Positions 1 to 17,176 of a stretch of DNA of 64,000 bases are shown here, one piece after another. This stretch comes from Elysia chlorotica. Taxonomy: Eukaryota > Mollusca > Gastropoda > Plakobranchidae. The position numbers and the translations under genes were made by a program. The notes beneath the pieces are model-generated. The model worked only from the letters and a program-made list of their open reading frames with translations. It ran no database searches and was not told where the DNA came from. The DNA is taken from positions 9,671 through 73,670 of the forward strand of contig RQTK01000236.1 of NCBI GenBank assembly GCA_003991915.1. The letters are read 5' to 3'. The stretch's first letter is position 1; the number at the start of each line of letters is the position of its first letter.

Positions 1-1
1 C

Positions 2-53
<52 letters not shown>
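1..53. repeat. (CAA)n microsatellite at window edge
   Basis: A perfect trinucleotide run opens the window, followed by a short AAG-rich stretch. It probably continues to the left of the window. Confidence 0.95.
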
Positions 54-988
54 CAGCAAGAAGAAGAAGAACAACAAAACGTTAAGTCCTTCTTTATAAT
101 AAAAAAATAGGCGTATGTATTCAACAAGGCCAGTATTAGCAAAGAGAAAAAAACATTAAGACGTCCAACCACGGCACCTAAATACACAGGAAGCCAGGCG
201 TCGAAGTCGACTTGTACTTACTGTACTGAGATCCAAAAAGATGCATGATAATTATCGAGGCGTCCAGTATGATAATGGTATGCTAGTTTAACAATCAGTA
301 ATTAAAGGAGGATCACGATCTATTAGAACAATAGCAAAGTAGCAGTCGCATCATGGTTGCATATACACGCTCTTATGTCATACTAAGTGGGCCAATATTT
401 TGCATTTTTGACAAAGATAAAAATTAAAGAACCATTTTATAATGGTTCCAATATTTTGTTGCAAAAATAAGAAGCGCGAAAGTCAAAGTTACAATGAAAA
501 TTTTGTTTGTCCCTAGATAGATAAATTTTGACGGCAATTTTCTTTGAAACACTGTTTTGCCTACTTGTATACACATTTCTATACAAATATAAGATTTACT
601 TCTCTCGACCTCATGTTTTTTTTTTAAATTATTTTTTCATATGTATCTCTTTTTCCCTGCTATACAAAGATAAGCATTTCTTTATGATATTGATATGTTT
701 CCTTTTTGGATACATTTTTATATTTTATGATATTCAGAGAGACTTTGTTTTATAGTTAATTACCCACAGGGAAAAAATCCAGCAAACAAATACAAACAGA
801 AAACTCACTAAAAACAAATACAAAACAAACATAGATGATTAAATGAAGCGAACTCACTAGAGGCATGGGGATTTCATCAGCATCCACTGCTTTGTCCAAG
901 GTAAAAAGATGAGGAGTATTTTTTGTATACATGTATCAATGTTCTTAAAACAATTGAAGAGAAGCATTATGTTCTTTTTGCTGCACAG
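54..988. other. AT-rich sequence upstream of the first gene
   Basis: I see no supported gene here. A pyrimidine-rich tract ending in CAG at position 988 is a good splice acceptor just before the first ATG of the next gene. An upstream non-coding or coding exon is therefore possible, but I could not place one in a matching phase. No promoter element is convincing. Confidence 0.5.
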
Positions 989-1002
989 AGATCACAAGAA
1001 AT

Positions 1003-6026
<5,024 letters not shown>

Positions 6027-7004
6027 ATATCAGGGGATATTTTCAATATGTTTTAGACGAAGGAGACTAGATAGTGTTCTTGTTATGTTCTAAAACAAAA
6101 CAAAACAACAACATTTATAACGAGCACAGATCACGAACAAGATAAACCAACATTATAATACATTGTAAAGTAAATCATTTGATTTTCATGTTAGTACGTC
6201 CATTTACTGATGCCTAAGTTGCCAATTGACACATGACAATACACATACACATTAACAAATTAAAATTGTTACGGTATATTTCAAGGTAACGCACACTGCG
6301 TATTTCACGACAGGGACTGGAATTTAATTCAAAGAGATAAACACTTTTTACTAAAACAAACAAACAAACAAAACCAAACAAAAGCATGTATGATATCGCC
6401 ACTTTATTAACAATTTTTAAAAAGTTTGACTGACTTTGGTCTGATAGTATAATTATGAAAATGGCTTTGGGAAATCTCAGTGCTAACTCTTGATTAATAA
6501 ACAATCAGAACTGAGCTTTAATTTGTTACAATTAATAATTATTGTTCAATGTTTAATTTAACATGTAATAAACCACCATGCCTGTACAGTGATTGTATAA
6601 TTTAAAAAAAAATAAAACATTGCTTAAAAACAAACCACGCCATAGGCATTTGGCCACTTTTAATCATAAATATTAAAAAAAAAAAATCTGATTTTGAGAT
6701 ACAACCAACGCGTTTTTAGGATACGACTCGCGTGTTCAGTAAATGATGAAACAGCTAAAATGCCTTACTGCTAAACTGTCTCAGTGTTTTAATTATTTAA
6801 AGAAGAGTGCAAAGCTGGGTTGATGACATTTCTCGCTAAATAATTAATTCCTTGTTTGTTATTAGGTGGGCCTTTAACAACGACCGTTTGCGACTAAGCT
6901 ATCTTGTGGACAAGTGTCAAGACATCTGTCTGCTAATTTTACGAGCTGCAACATGAAGAAAAGCGAGAAATAATTTTAACTTCTTTCTCAACTGACCACA
7001 TTAC
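6027..7004. other. 3' flank and intergenic AT-rich DNA
   Basis: I see no gene here. Several AATAAA-like words lie at 6500-6625 and could serve the upstream gene, but none can be singled out. Confidence 0.5.
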
Positions 7005-7133
7005 ACTAACACCGGGCACATAATACTGACTTCGACCGCATGATACTGACATCGATCACATGATACTGACACCAACGACATGGTACTGACATCGATCACA
7101 TGATACTGACATCGATCACATGATACTGACATC
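7005..7133. repeat. 20-bp minisatellite (CATGATACTGACATC type)
   Basis: About six imperfect copies of a 20-base unit alternate ATGATACTGAC with ATCGATCAC or ATCGACCAC. The same array recurs at 9127-9250, ahead of the second copy of the local duplication. Confidence 0.85.
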
Positions 7134-7180
7134 GATCCAAGCAGCAGGGGATAAAGGAACCAGATCGGGATCCGAACCCG
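7134..7180 (-). mobile_element. SINE-like fragment (tRNA B-box)
   Basis: Read on the minus strand, the segment contains GGTTCGGATCCC, a good RNA polymerase III B-box. It is followed by a short stretch repeated near 9251-9290, where the box itself is missing. It is too short to assign to a family. Confidence 0.4.
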
Positions 7181-7837
7181 CAACAACAGCAAAGATAATA
7201 ATACGGAGTATGTTGGTTATGGTGTTCGCATGATAGACATTTTCAAAATAGGTAACTGATTCGATGAAGTCCTTAAATATAGTGTAATCAATATTGTATT
7301 CTACACTTCTTTTTATTCTTTGAATATGGTATAATAGTTATAAACTACGTAGATTTCGTAAACCTTTTCCATATATTTAACTTAACCTACTCACTAATAT
7401 TAATCTAATACCACACACTTCATTGAGAAAGATGAAACTGCATAAAACAGCAGATGAAATACACGATTATTTTCAAGCAATCTTGTTGAAACAATGATCT
7501 TCTTTTTTTTTCTCTCGAACTAGTGCTCCTAATTTCAGTATAGAATATTTTTACATAACTAAATTCTTTATCCTCGTCTCCTATCGTTGTTTGCTACTAA
7601 TGTTCAGCAACCATTATTTTACTAGAACATCAACAAACGACCCTCGTAGCTAGTGCCATCTCCAACAATGACGTCCATGTCATATGATGAAGCTTTTTAT
7701 GTGACATATTACAAAGAGAAAGAGAGATTTGCTCCTCTCCGTGTAGTAACCACCTTCATAAAGAGTATCTTAATTGTAGAGTATTCTCTACACTATAAAA
7801 CAGAAACAACAACAATACCAACAACAACAACAATAAC

Positions 7838-9118
7838 ATTAACAACAACAACAAACACAATAACAAATACAACACATGTAGATACGATAATGATTACGAA
7901 AAAAAAAGATTCATAGTTTAGCAGTAATAAAAATGTTTCAAATATTATAGTTGAGGGCCTATTCTACACAGGGCCAATGACCGATCATTAGCCGTTTTGT
8001 TAATGATGGAATGAAAAACATGGGTTTTGAAATGCTAGTCCTTTTCTTGAAGCAAGTGGGAGAGACTTAGTCATGATGCCAAACCACTTCAATGGCTCGC
8101 TGCCGGCTGTAAACAAGGCTTGACACATTGTCTCTTACTATTAACATTGTACTTTTTTGTATTAGTCAACATGCACCAGTTTCAAAAAACATTTGAGTTG
8201 GAAAACCATCATATCATAGACAATAACTCGTAGGTCAATAGTAACTTATTCTAAAATTTCATGACTTATCTGCAAGCCCACCACCCACAATGCACTGATT
8301 GATTTTCCAGATGTCAAAATAGTGAGGGACAGGCGATTTGTCATAATCTGTCTGATGGAGCGATATGTTCATTTTATCCTTTCTGAGAAATCAAGAGAAT
8401 AAAGGTATAGTCAGTCTCAGACCGCGTAGTATTTATAATCTTATGCCCCCCTCCTCTCTAATTCAGGGATGGTACAAAAGACCTAAATCTTTTCAATAAA
8501 AATGGCTATGTATAAAAAAAGGGGAGCCTAAGCCGCTAAAAGGGCTAACTTATATGTTAGGGGACGCACTCAATGTGATTACCGTCTTGAAATGCTACAT
8601 TGCTGCAAGAATTGAGCTCTAAATTGAGCCTTCAAGAATGAATTATTTTCATCCTCACAATCAAACATTTCCTATAAAAAAGAAATATATGTCCACTACC
8701 TCAAAGAATAGTCAAATTCCAATTGTTAGAAACATGTGAATTAAAAAATGCTGTTGATTTTGGTGATTGGAAATATTATATAAGATCTAGTTGACATTAA
8801 TCTTGTATATAAAAATGGATAAATTTCTTTTAAGATCACTCACCTACAAGATAGGATACTTCAAAATACGAACAACACTTCGGTTTTGCCTTAACCAGTT
8901 TTGGATAGACCGACAACAACACCAACACCACCACCACCACCACCACCACCACCACCAACAAAACAACACCAACATCAACATATCATTATTAAACGTTAAG
9001 CAACCATTCTTTGAACTACCAACGTTATGATCATTGCACGATTTTAAAGGCAAAGGCCTGATACCCTTCCACACTGCATGGTCGTATGGTGCAATATTAG
9101 TCTCGCTCAATGCTGCCA
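7838..9118. repeat. Tandem duplication, copy A (~1.3 kb)
   Basis: This region is collinear with 9295-10782 from a shared (AAC)n-rich start through to a shared CGCTCAATGCTGCCAACAT ending. The copies differ by many substitutions and small indels. Copy A lacks a stretch of about 160 bases that copy B has near 9412-9571. I see no credible open frame in either copy, so the unit looks non-coding. Its origin is unknown. Confidence 0.88.
8929..8962. repeat. (CAC)n microsatellite in duplication copy A
   Basis: About ten CAC units lie here. The corresponding place in copy B, near 10570-10600, is shorter and mixed with AAC units, showing repeat turnover after duplication. Confidence 0.85.
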
Positions 9119-9126
9119 ACATTCGA

Positions 9127-9250
9127 TAAACACTGACCACATGATACTGACACTGACCACATGATACTGGCACTGACCACATGATACTGACATCGACCAC
9201 ATGGTACTGACACCGACCACATGATACTGACATCGATCACATGATACTGA
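9127..9250. repeat. 20-bp minisatellite, second array
   Basis: The unit is the same as at 7005-7133, in about six copies. Together with the AACCAGATCGGG stretch that follows, it suggests the duplicated block once began at this array. Confidence 0.85.
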
Positions 9251-9294
9251 CACCAATCCATGCAGCAGGGAATAAAGGAACCAGATCGGGACAA

Positions 9295-10782
9295 CAACAA
9301 TAACAACAACAAACACAATAACAAATACAACAAATGTAGACACGATAATACGAAAAAAAAAAAGATTCATAATTTAGCAGTAATAAAAATATTTCAAATA
9401 TAGTTGAGGAATTTTTCAGTTTTAATGAATGTAAACTTAATCAGATGTGTATAACAACATAAATCAAGCAAGGAAAACTGTTAATAAACTTATGTCCTAT
9501 TTAACTGACAATAAACGAAAATATACTGCTATATGGAAAACAAGCATAACTTAATTTACTGCTATGCTCGACCTATTCTACACAGGGCCAATGAGCGATC
9601 ATTAGCCGTTTTGTTAATGATGGCTGGAAAAACATGGGTTTGAAATGCTAGTCCTTTCTTGAAGCAAGTGGGAGAGACTAAGTCATATTGCCAAATCTGT
9701 TCAATGGTTCGCTGCCGGCTCTAAACAAGGCTTGACTCATCGCCTCTTACTATCAACATTGTACTTTTTTGTATTAGTCAACATGCACCAGTTTCAAATA
9801 ACATTTGAGTTGGAGAACCATCATATCATACACAATAACTCGTATGTCACTGGAAACTTATTCTAAAATTTCAGGATTTATCTGCAAGCCCACCACCCAC
9901 ACTGCACTGATTGATTTTCCAGATGTCAAAATAGTGAGGGACAGGCGATTTGTCATAATCTGTCTGATGGAGCGATATGTTTTTTTTATCCTTTCTGAGA
10001 AATCAAGAGGATAAAGGTATAGTCAGTCTTAGACCGCGTAGTATTTATAATCTTATGCCCCCTCCTCTCTGATTCAGGGATGGCACAAAAGACCTAAACC
10101 ATTTATATAAAAATGGCTATTTATCAGAAAAAGAAAGCCTCAGCCGCTATAAGGACTAAATTATATGTTAAAGGGGACGCATTCAATGTGATCAAGGTCT
10201 TGAAATGCTACATTGCTGCAAGAATTGAGCTCTAAGTTGTGCCTTCAAGAAGGAATTCTTTTCATCCTCACAGTCAAGCATTTCCTATAAATAATAAATA
10301 TATGTCCACTACCTCAAAAAATAAGAAATATATGTCCGCTACCTCAAAGAATAGTCAAATTCTGATTGTTACAAACATGTGAATTAAAAAATGCTGTTGA
10401 TTATGGTGATTTGAAATATTATAATAAGATCTAGTTGACATTAATCTTGTATTTAAAAAATGGATAAATTTCTTTAAGGATCACTCACCTACAATATAGG
10501 GTACTTCAAAATACGAATAACACTTCGATTTTGCCCTAATCAGTTTTGGATAGACCGACAACAACACCAACACCACCACCACCAACAACAACGACAACGA
10601 CAATTAAAATAATAAAAACAACACCAACATCAGCATATCATTATTAAACGTTAAGCAACCATTCTTTGAACTACCAACGTTATGATCATTGCACGATTTT
10701 AAAGGCAAAGGCTTGTACCCTTCCACACTCACTGCATGGTCGTATGATGCAATATTAGTCTCGCTCAATGCTGCCAACATCT
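9295..10782. repeat. Tandem duplication, copy B (~1.5 kb)
   Basis: This is the partner of 7838-9118 in the same orientation. It carries an additional internal segment (about 9412-9571) and ends in AT dinucleotides. A short open stretch at 9805-10014 is interrupted in copy A and shows no coding character, so I do not call it. Confidence 0.88.
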
Positions 10783-13372
10783 ATATATATGTATATTTAT
10801 ATACATGTAATATATATATTATGTTAGAAATCCATTGTAACTCTTACAGTTTTCATTGCAATCCGACTTACGCTAGCCTCTCCACTTTCCAATGCATTGA
10901 CTCAAGGGTAATAACTCTTAGTATATTCTTGTATTTTACAAATTCATTACACCCCTTTTACTGTGGTAATATCAATGGAATGGCATAGAGTACACTAACC
11001 TAAACTTAATGCTGCCAAAATCAAGACGTTTCTAATAAGTGTTGCAGAGGGACTAAAAGTCTGCCAATTGATAACATTTAATATTGAAAATTGAAAAACA
11101 TAACGTAATACCAATAAAAAAAAACAACCACAAAAAACAACAACAAACACACACACATGCACACACACAAATATAGGAATATGCCTTTTTCACCAGGCCT
11201 ACGGGAAATATTCAATACATCATTCACAATGCGTAAACATAAATCAATATTAAAAAAAAGTCCTGTAGCAGATTTGTTAAGACACGAGATGCGCACACAG
11301 TTGGACCTTGCTTGTCCTTGACAGTCCAACGATCAATTCTTATTCCGGTAATTTCTTTGTTATGGAAACAGTTACATCAAGATCATATCTTTGACAAGTA
11401 GCTATCATTTAAAATACCTTAAATTAAAAGACAAACCAAACAAACACAAAAATTTTCAACAAAAGAAAAATTCGAAAAGCACCCATAGATGTATTCTTCG
11501 GTTTATTGTTGAAAATTGTAACCCTTCTTTTGATGTCAAATATATTGAACACTACGTAGCAAACAAAGTTGTAGAGTTAATGTATATGGCAGCTGCTACC
11601 CGCATTCCTCTACCAAACCCTCGTAAAAAAATAAAAGTGATAAAAACATGATTAGCTCTTGTGATGTACATTTGCCAATACTAGATTTTCCAGACCCACC
11701 TCATCACACATACACAAAAATGTAAGTCACTATATCCAATGAATAACGCCACAATCTCAAAAAATAAATACGTGAAATCTTTTCATATGCCAAACAAAAA
11801 TACGTACACGACACCTTTGTACAACTGGGAGGTTCAATTTATGCACGCACAGGTTAAAAGACCCCATTTCCACTCTGATAGAAAGGTAGATAAATTATTT
11901 TTGTGGTAGACAAAATTAGACATAAAAATCGACAAAACTATCTACTGAGGGTGTCACAAAAAACTTAACGTGAGAAACGCAATGGTTAACTGTTCAAATT
12001 ATTTCCTTTGATCACAGAAAACAAAGCGTGAAAAATCCTTTTAGACATACGAAACAAGCCATCGTGTCCACTGCCTAAAACCATTTTCGGAGAGTAAAAT
12101 TGAATATCACATAATCATGAATCGAGCTTCTAATTTTATTTGAGAGTAGAACTCATCGATGGGGTTTGCGAAAATACAACGCCAATCTTTAAAATGTAAC
12201 TGTTGATAGATTATTGAAGCTCGCGCAAGCACATAATCAACTATATTCATTAAATAGCCACTATTATGGAGTCATGAATCGTGCAAAAAAATTGATAGTT
12301 ATTTTGTAAAATATACTACTGCTCCCGATGACTTAACATAACACCAACTCACTCATAAAAAATGAAAATATCTAAAGAAAGTCCCGTCGTTAGATTAAAA
12401 TTGCGTGCACCATGATGATATCTTCTTGTCCTGTGAAAAAACCACGCTTTTAGGCAGATTATCATTAATGCTTTGTTAACTTCTTCTACAGACCTCAGAT
12501 TCGTTGCAGATATCGGTGATCATTTGCCTGCAATAATGTAAATTCCGCATTGCTGCGTGGGTTGTTAAGGCCCATAGCTGCAGACTTTGACATCACAAGC
12601 TTTGCCATCCACGCGATGATAATAGATGACTCAACGAGTACACACCCCTGATCTCTCAATTGCTCCATAATTCTAGGTTCCAGTTATGATTAGATGCCGG
12701 CGCAGATTCCTTCGTTTTCGCTAGAAGTCGCTGTGTCGCAAAGCCCCTAGTTACTACATGTTGTGCGACTGGCGAGCAGATTACCATTGAAGTAATCATG
12801 ATCCCCGGGAAGAAAGACTTTCTCATCTATTGGGGCAAAGTTTGACCTCATTTTCGAAAAAAGTAGCATTTATTTAGATTTAGGTTCTTTGGTGCATAGG
12901 ATCAGTTAGACGGCGTTTCCTGCAGTACATTAATAATTATTTTACCTATTTATGATTGAAGACCGTAACGAGGTAATCATGGCGATTGCTGCTTTTACCG
13001 TATAGTGAACTAGTGGACATAAAAAATTTAATCATTTGAAGACCTGTTTCTGACTATGTTTCTCTTATTTAAATCAATGTGATTAATAGACTGAATCATA
13101 ATCCGACATTTCTTCTTTGATTTACCTTAAATTGTTTGCAAGTTGTATATCTCATAATTATTATAGACTAGATCTATATCTAGGTATAGATCGCGATGTG
13201 GCTTTATCTCAGAACTAGACGAAATAACATTGGAAGATTTTGTTTACTCCCGGCTTCGTCTCAATATGGCGAATCGGTAAGTTACCAACATAAATCCACA
13301 AAATGTATCAGCTATTCCCATTGGATGAGGGGTGCAGACCGGATGGGCTAATATTCCGCGTAGATCACTAGG
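10783..13372. other. Intergenic AT-rich DNA
   Basis: No gene is supported. A Lys-rich open frame at 11391-11651 has no splice context or recognisable motif. The 12.3-13.3 kb part is more complex sequence than its surroundings but has no open frame worth naming. Confidence 0.5.
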
Positions 13373-15052
13373 CTAGGTGGCCACAGCAGCAGCAGCAGCA
13401 GCAGCGGCGGGCGGCGCGAGTCGCCTCCTCCTGAGCACGGCGTTGAGCGCCCTCTGGTTCCGGTTGGCGCTGGGATTGCGGGACTGGGCGGTGGAGAGAC
13501 AGCCGCTGGTCACGCGAGAGTGCGTCCTCGACTCGTTGAACGCGATGTGCCGCTTGGCCGACGTGATGAAGAAGCCGTCCGGCCCGTTGCGCTCTGTGTC
13601 CATCAACGAGCAGAACTCGTACACTTTGGAGCTCAGCAGCTGCGGGTTGGGAAAAAAACGGCCGTGTTAAGGAAAAGCAGGGTTGGGAGAAAAACGGCCG
13701 TGTTAAGGAAGAGCAGGGTTGGGAGAAAAACGGCCGTGTTAAGGAAGAGCAGGGTTGGGAGAAAAACGGCCGTGTTAAGGAAGAGCAGGGTTGGGAGAAA
13801 AACGGCCGTGTTAAGGAAGAGCAGGGTTGGGAGAAAAAACGGCCGTGTTGAGGAAAAATGGCCATGTTAAGGAAAAGCAGGGTTGGAGAGAAACGGCCGT
13901 GTTAAGGAAGAGCAGGGTTGGAGAGAAATGGCCATGTTAAGGAAGAGCAGGGTTGGGGAGAAATGGGCATGGTATGGTTGCATATTTTTGAAATAAATTT
14001 CAGCTTGGCTCAAAAATAAAAAGTATAAATAAAAAAGTTCAAAAGTACGCGGGTGAAAAAAGGAAAAATGCATCTAACCTCACTAGCCCAAAAGTAATGG
14101 TTCTTATCAACTTTCCGCAAAAGGGGGATTTTAGGTTATATTTGGGCTGCTTTTAAATAGATACAATCTAAGCGCATTCGTTTGATTATGCCTGCATAAC
14201 TCTCTGATGCGTCAATATTTATTATAATGGAATCAGGTTTATAAGCCAATCGGTGAGCGCCGGCATAGTCATTGCGAATCCAGCGATATTAACAGAGACT
14301 GCTCGGGCTGAAACGCTCTATATGTTCTCCGTTTAGACTGGTGGCGACCGATAAATTCACCTATGCCAACCTTCACACCTTTTAAAACATTTAACAACCC
14401 GTCTCTGGTTAGTAAAGTAATCTCTGTTCGTCCGCTAGAATTCCAGAAGAACCCACTATGGATATACTGGCACCAGGTCAGATTTGAAACAAGGACCTCT
14501 TGCTCGACAGTTTTGAGTGCTCAGATTGATGACGTGAAGCAGCTTAGTCAGTGTAGAGTTGGGTAGACGAGTAGGAAGTTTCCTGTATGTTAGGTTACCT
14601 TAGATACCCGAGGTATTTAATTCGGAAATGACTGTTGCCACCATCTGATATTCCAACCTCAAACCTTTTGCGCGTCAGTCGCGAGCACTACCAACTGAGC
14701 TGTGCGGCGCCGGACTCACTCACCTGGAAGTTCAAGCTCTCGTGGCGCTTGAGCCGGACCACCCTGTGGTGTTTGCTCATGCCTGACGGAGAGACGGCCA
14801 TGTCGGCCGAGCTGCCCAGAGACCAGCCCGTGATGCTGGGCAGGCGCACACTGCTGCTACCGCTGTACACTGAGCTGCTGGACCTGGGGGGCAATCAGAG
14901 CGTCAGAGTTTGTGTGTAGATAGGGACGTGGCATTGCAAGCTAAACACTCATATGCTGGACTGCTAGACCTGACAGAGGATTCGAGATCGAGAAAATTAA
15001 AGAGTAACTGTATGAAAGTCAGTAGAAGGATGGAGAGAGATAGGGGAAACAT

Positions 15053-15119
<67 letters not shown>

Positions 15120-17176
15120 AGAGATAGAGGAAAACGAGAGAAATTCTTTGAGCGCCAATGTTCTATATTTGTTTAAATTTTATTTTATAAAGGGACAACT
15201 CTTACACATATACAACATTAATTTAAACGTGGTCTATAGCTACTTTTGAAAAACCTAAATATCCATTTTTTCACTGTTTGACGGAAGCACTAGCTAAGAT
15301 TCAAACATGAGACGCTCTGCTAGTCACTCCAGAGCGTTATCGCTTGGTCTATGGACAATCCGAAAGTTTGGCATTACAGGCACTAAAGCCTCGAACTGTA
15401 TGAGGACTATTTCTTCACTTGTAAATAAAATATAACTAGACATAAAATCTAATGAAGGAAGACGAGCAAAAATCCATAAATAAACAGCAACAAAATACGC
15501 CCAGAAAACAACAAAATAGACTAAAAGTGACGAATGCAATTCTGATGCAATTTGTTCATAAAAAGTGATTATACTACTCAGAGCTAACTTTCGCCGCATA
15601 CCATCGGGCCATTGAGGAACAGCGGGTAGCGCATGTGCCGCAGTCGAAAGTTATCTATACCTACACGCAATATTTTTTAGGTTTGATTCTTAACTTATTT
15701 CCCTTGTATAATATGTAAATGTCCCTTTCGGTTACATACAAATAAGCAGAGCTATTACTCTCCCCACACTGGACTACCAGCTGAGGAATAGCGCGTGACG
15801 CCAAAGGTTAATGTTTGATGGGCAGGGTTCTAAACTAATGAACAGGAGGTACACGGTTCAAATCTCAGCTAGCTTTACTCTTCCACTCTATGACTCTTCG
15901 CGAAAACTAAGGTAGGAACAGATTTTCTATGAACTATTACTCCTCCACCCTTACCGTCTACCGGCTGACGAACACCAGGTGGCGCCAGTTTCTGGTCTGG
16001 ACAGACTGGATGCGAACTCCGAGCCCTCCGCCGCCTGATCTTGCTGGCTAGCCAGCCGTTCTCTGAGAAAAACACACAAGGTAGTGAAAATTAAGTTGTA
16101 TTGCATTTGTTGAGATTTTCATAATTTTAAGAGCATTTACATAACGCGTTCCCCAAAAGGATGTTCAAAGGGCTTTACAATACAAAAACTACAAAAATAG
16201 CTAAATTTCACTCATACTTACAATTATCACTAATCTCGCACAATACAGCAATTTATATTTACACTAATAAACATTGGATACGAATCTCTCCATGCATAAT
16301 TACTAGCTGGCCTATCGCTGTGCGCTCTATGATCATCCTACCTCTGCAGCATTTAATTTTTTTTTAATGAGCTTTTGTGAGCCATTTTCATGACTGTCTG
16401 TTATATGCTTTTAACTATTACCAACAAATAACTGATTATTTATTAGTGTTGAATGAGAAAACTAATTTTGGTGAAAATTAATTTGTAGTTCTCAATAACT
16501 CAGAAAGAGTTTTGACAAAGGCTGTATCCGTAACCACGCAAGACTAAAGGAGAAACGAAGGAGACAAAAACAACGCCATTCTTAAACTTCCTTCTATTCG
16601 TTTCAGTTTAAATTAGGTTCTTAGTTTTTTAACAGGCTAAAAGAAGTAAGTCCCACTGTCCTTTAAATAACGTCATTTTAAATTTTATAGATGAATAAAT
16701 TTATTTTTTATTTCTGGCATAGGTCACGAAGAGAAACCTAGATGACGGTGAAAAGATTTCATCTATATATCAGACAGTGCTATGTTGGAAGCTCAGATGG
16801 TTGATATCTAGATTGTCCACCAGGAAGTCTTAGATTTAAGGTTCAAATCTTAGATGGTGTACCCGTCTTCGTGTATGATTCATCATGAACTGAAGGAGAC
16901 TTTAACATGGTTGGAGACAAGTCAAGCAGCGCACCGTATGATGGTCCTCTTCCTGAGCACATATTTCTGCAGGCGTTTCCTCATCTCATTCTGCGCACGC
17001 TGGTTCTGCGCAGCCAGGTTCTGCTTGGTGGACTCCAGGTGCAGGATCATGGCGTCGTGTCTGCGCATGAACAGGAAGTTGGTGTTGCTCGACGCGTTGT
17101 TCATCTCGCTACATAACGTCTTCCCGTCTGAAAGCTTCTTCAGAACATCGTTTGACTTGCTGCCTCGGTCAGCCAT
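13373..17176 (-). CDS. Uncharacterised basic protein, three exons
   Basis: I do not recognise this protein. The exons, in transcript order, are 17176-16935, 14883-14724 and 13639-13373. They join in matching phase (2, then 0) through acceptors CCCCCCAG and CAACCCGCAG. Donors are GTGCGC, which is weak, and GTGAGT, which is good. The product is about 222 residues, starting MADRGSKSNDVLKKL. Residues 1-80 look like one helical, charged stretch (LHLESTKQNLAAQNQRAQ). The middle is Ser-rich, and the last exon contains SKVYEFCSLMDTE and then ends in Arg-rich and poly-Ala sequence. The poly-Ala comes from a CAG/CTG trinucleotide run beside the stop. There is no signal peptide or membrane segment. The first donor is the least certain part of the model. 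Confidence 0.58.
13640..13975. repeat. 36-bp minisatellite abutting a splice acceptor
   Basis: About nine copies of a 36-base unit contain GGTTGGGAGAAAAACGGCCG. The copy nearest the exon, GCGGGTTGGGAAAAAAACGG, contains the polypyrimidine tract and AG of the third exon's acceptor on the minus strand. The distal copies have lost the AG, reading CCAACCCTGC instead of CCAACCCGCAG. Confidence 0.9.
14625..14715 (-). mobile_element. tRNA-derived SINE head beside a splice donor
   Basis: On the minus strand, AGCTCAGTTGGTAGTGCTCG is a tRNA-like A-box region. It is followed about 30 bases later by AGGTTTGAGGTTGGAAT, a decayed B-box. The element begins about 10 bases inside the intron that follows exon 2 of the minus-strand unknown gene. 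Confidence 0.6.
15056..15117. repeat. (GA)n microsatellite
   Basis: An uninterrupted GA run lies in intron 1 of the minus-strand unknown gene. Confidence 0.95.
15955..16060 (-). mobile_element. Possible diverged SINE
   Basis: On the minus strand, GGCTGGCTAGCCAGCAAGAT precedes GGAGTTCGCATCC, which resembles a tRNA-like A-box/B-box pair. It is decayed and tentative. Confidence 0.3.

Noticed and set aside
7653-7916. 87-codon plus-strand frame with Thr-rich end
   Set aside because: The second half is an AAC-type simple repeat and the first half has no splice or motif support.
11391-11651. 86-codon Lys-rich frame
   Set aside because: The composition fits AT-rich noise. It has no splice context and no recognised motif.
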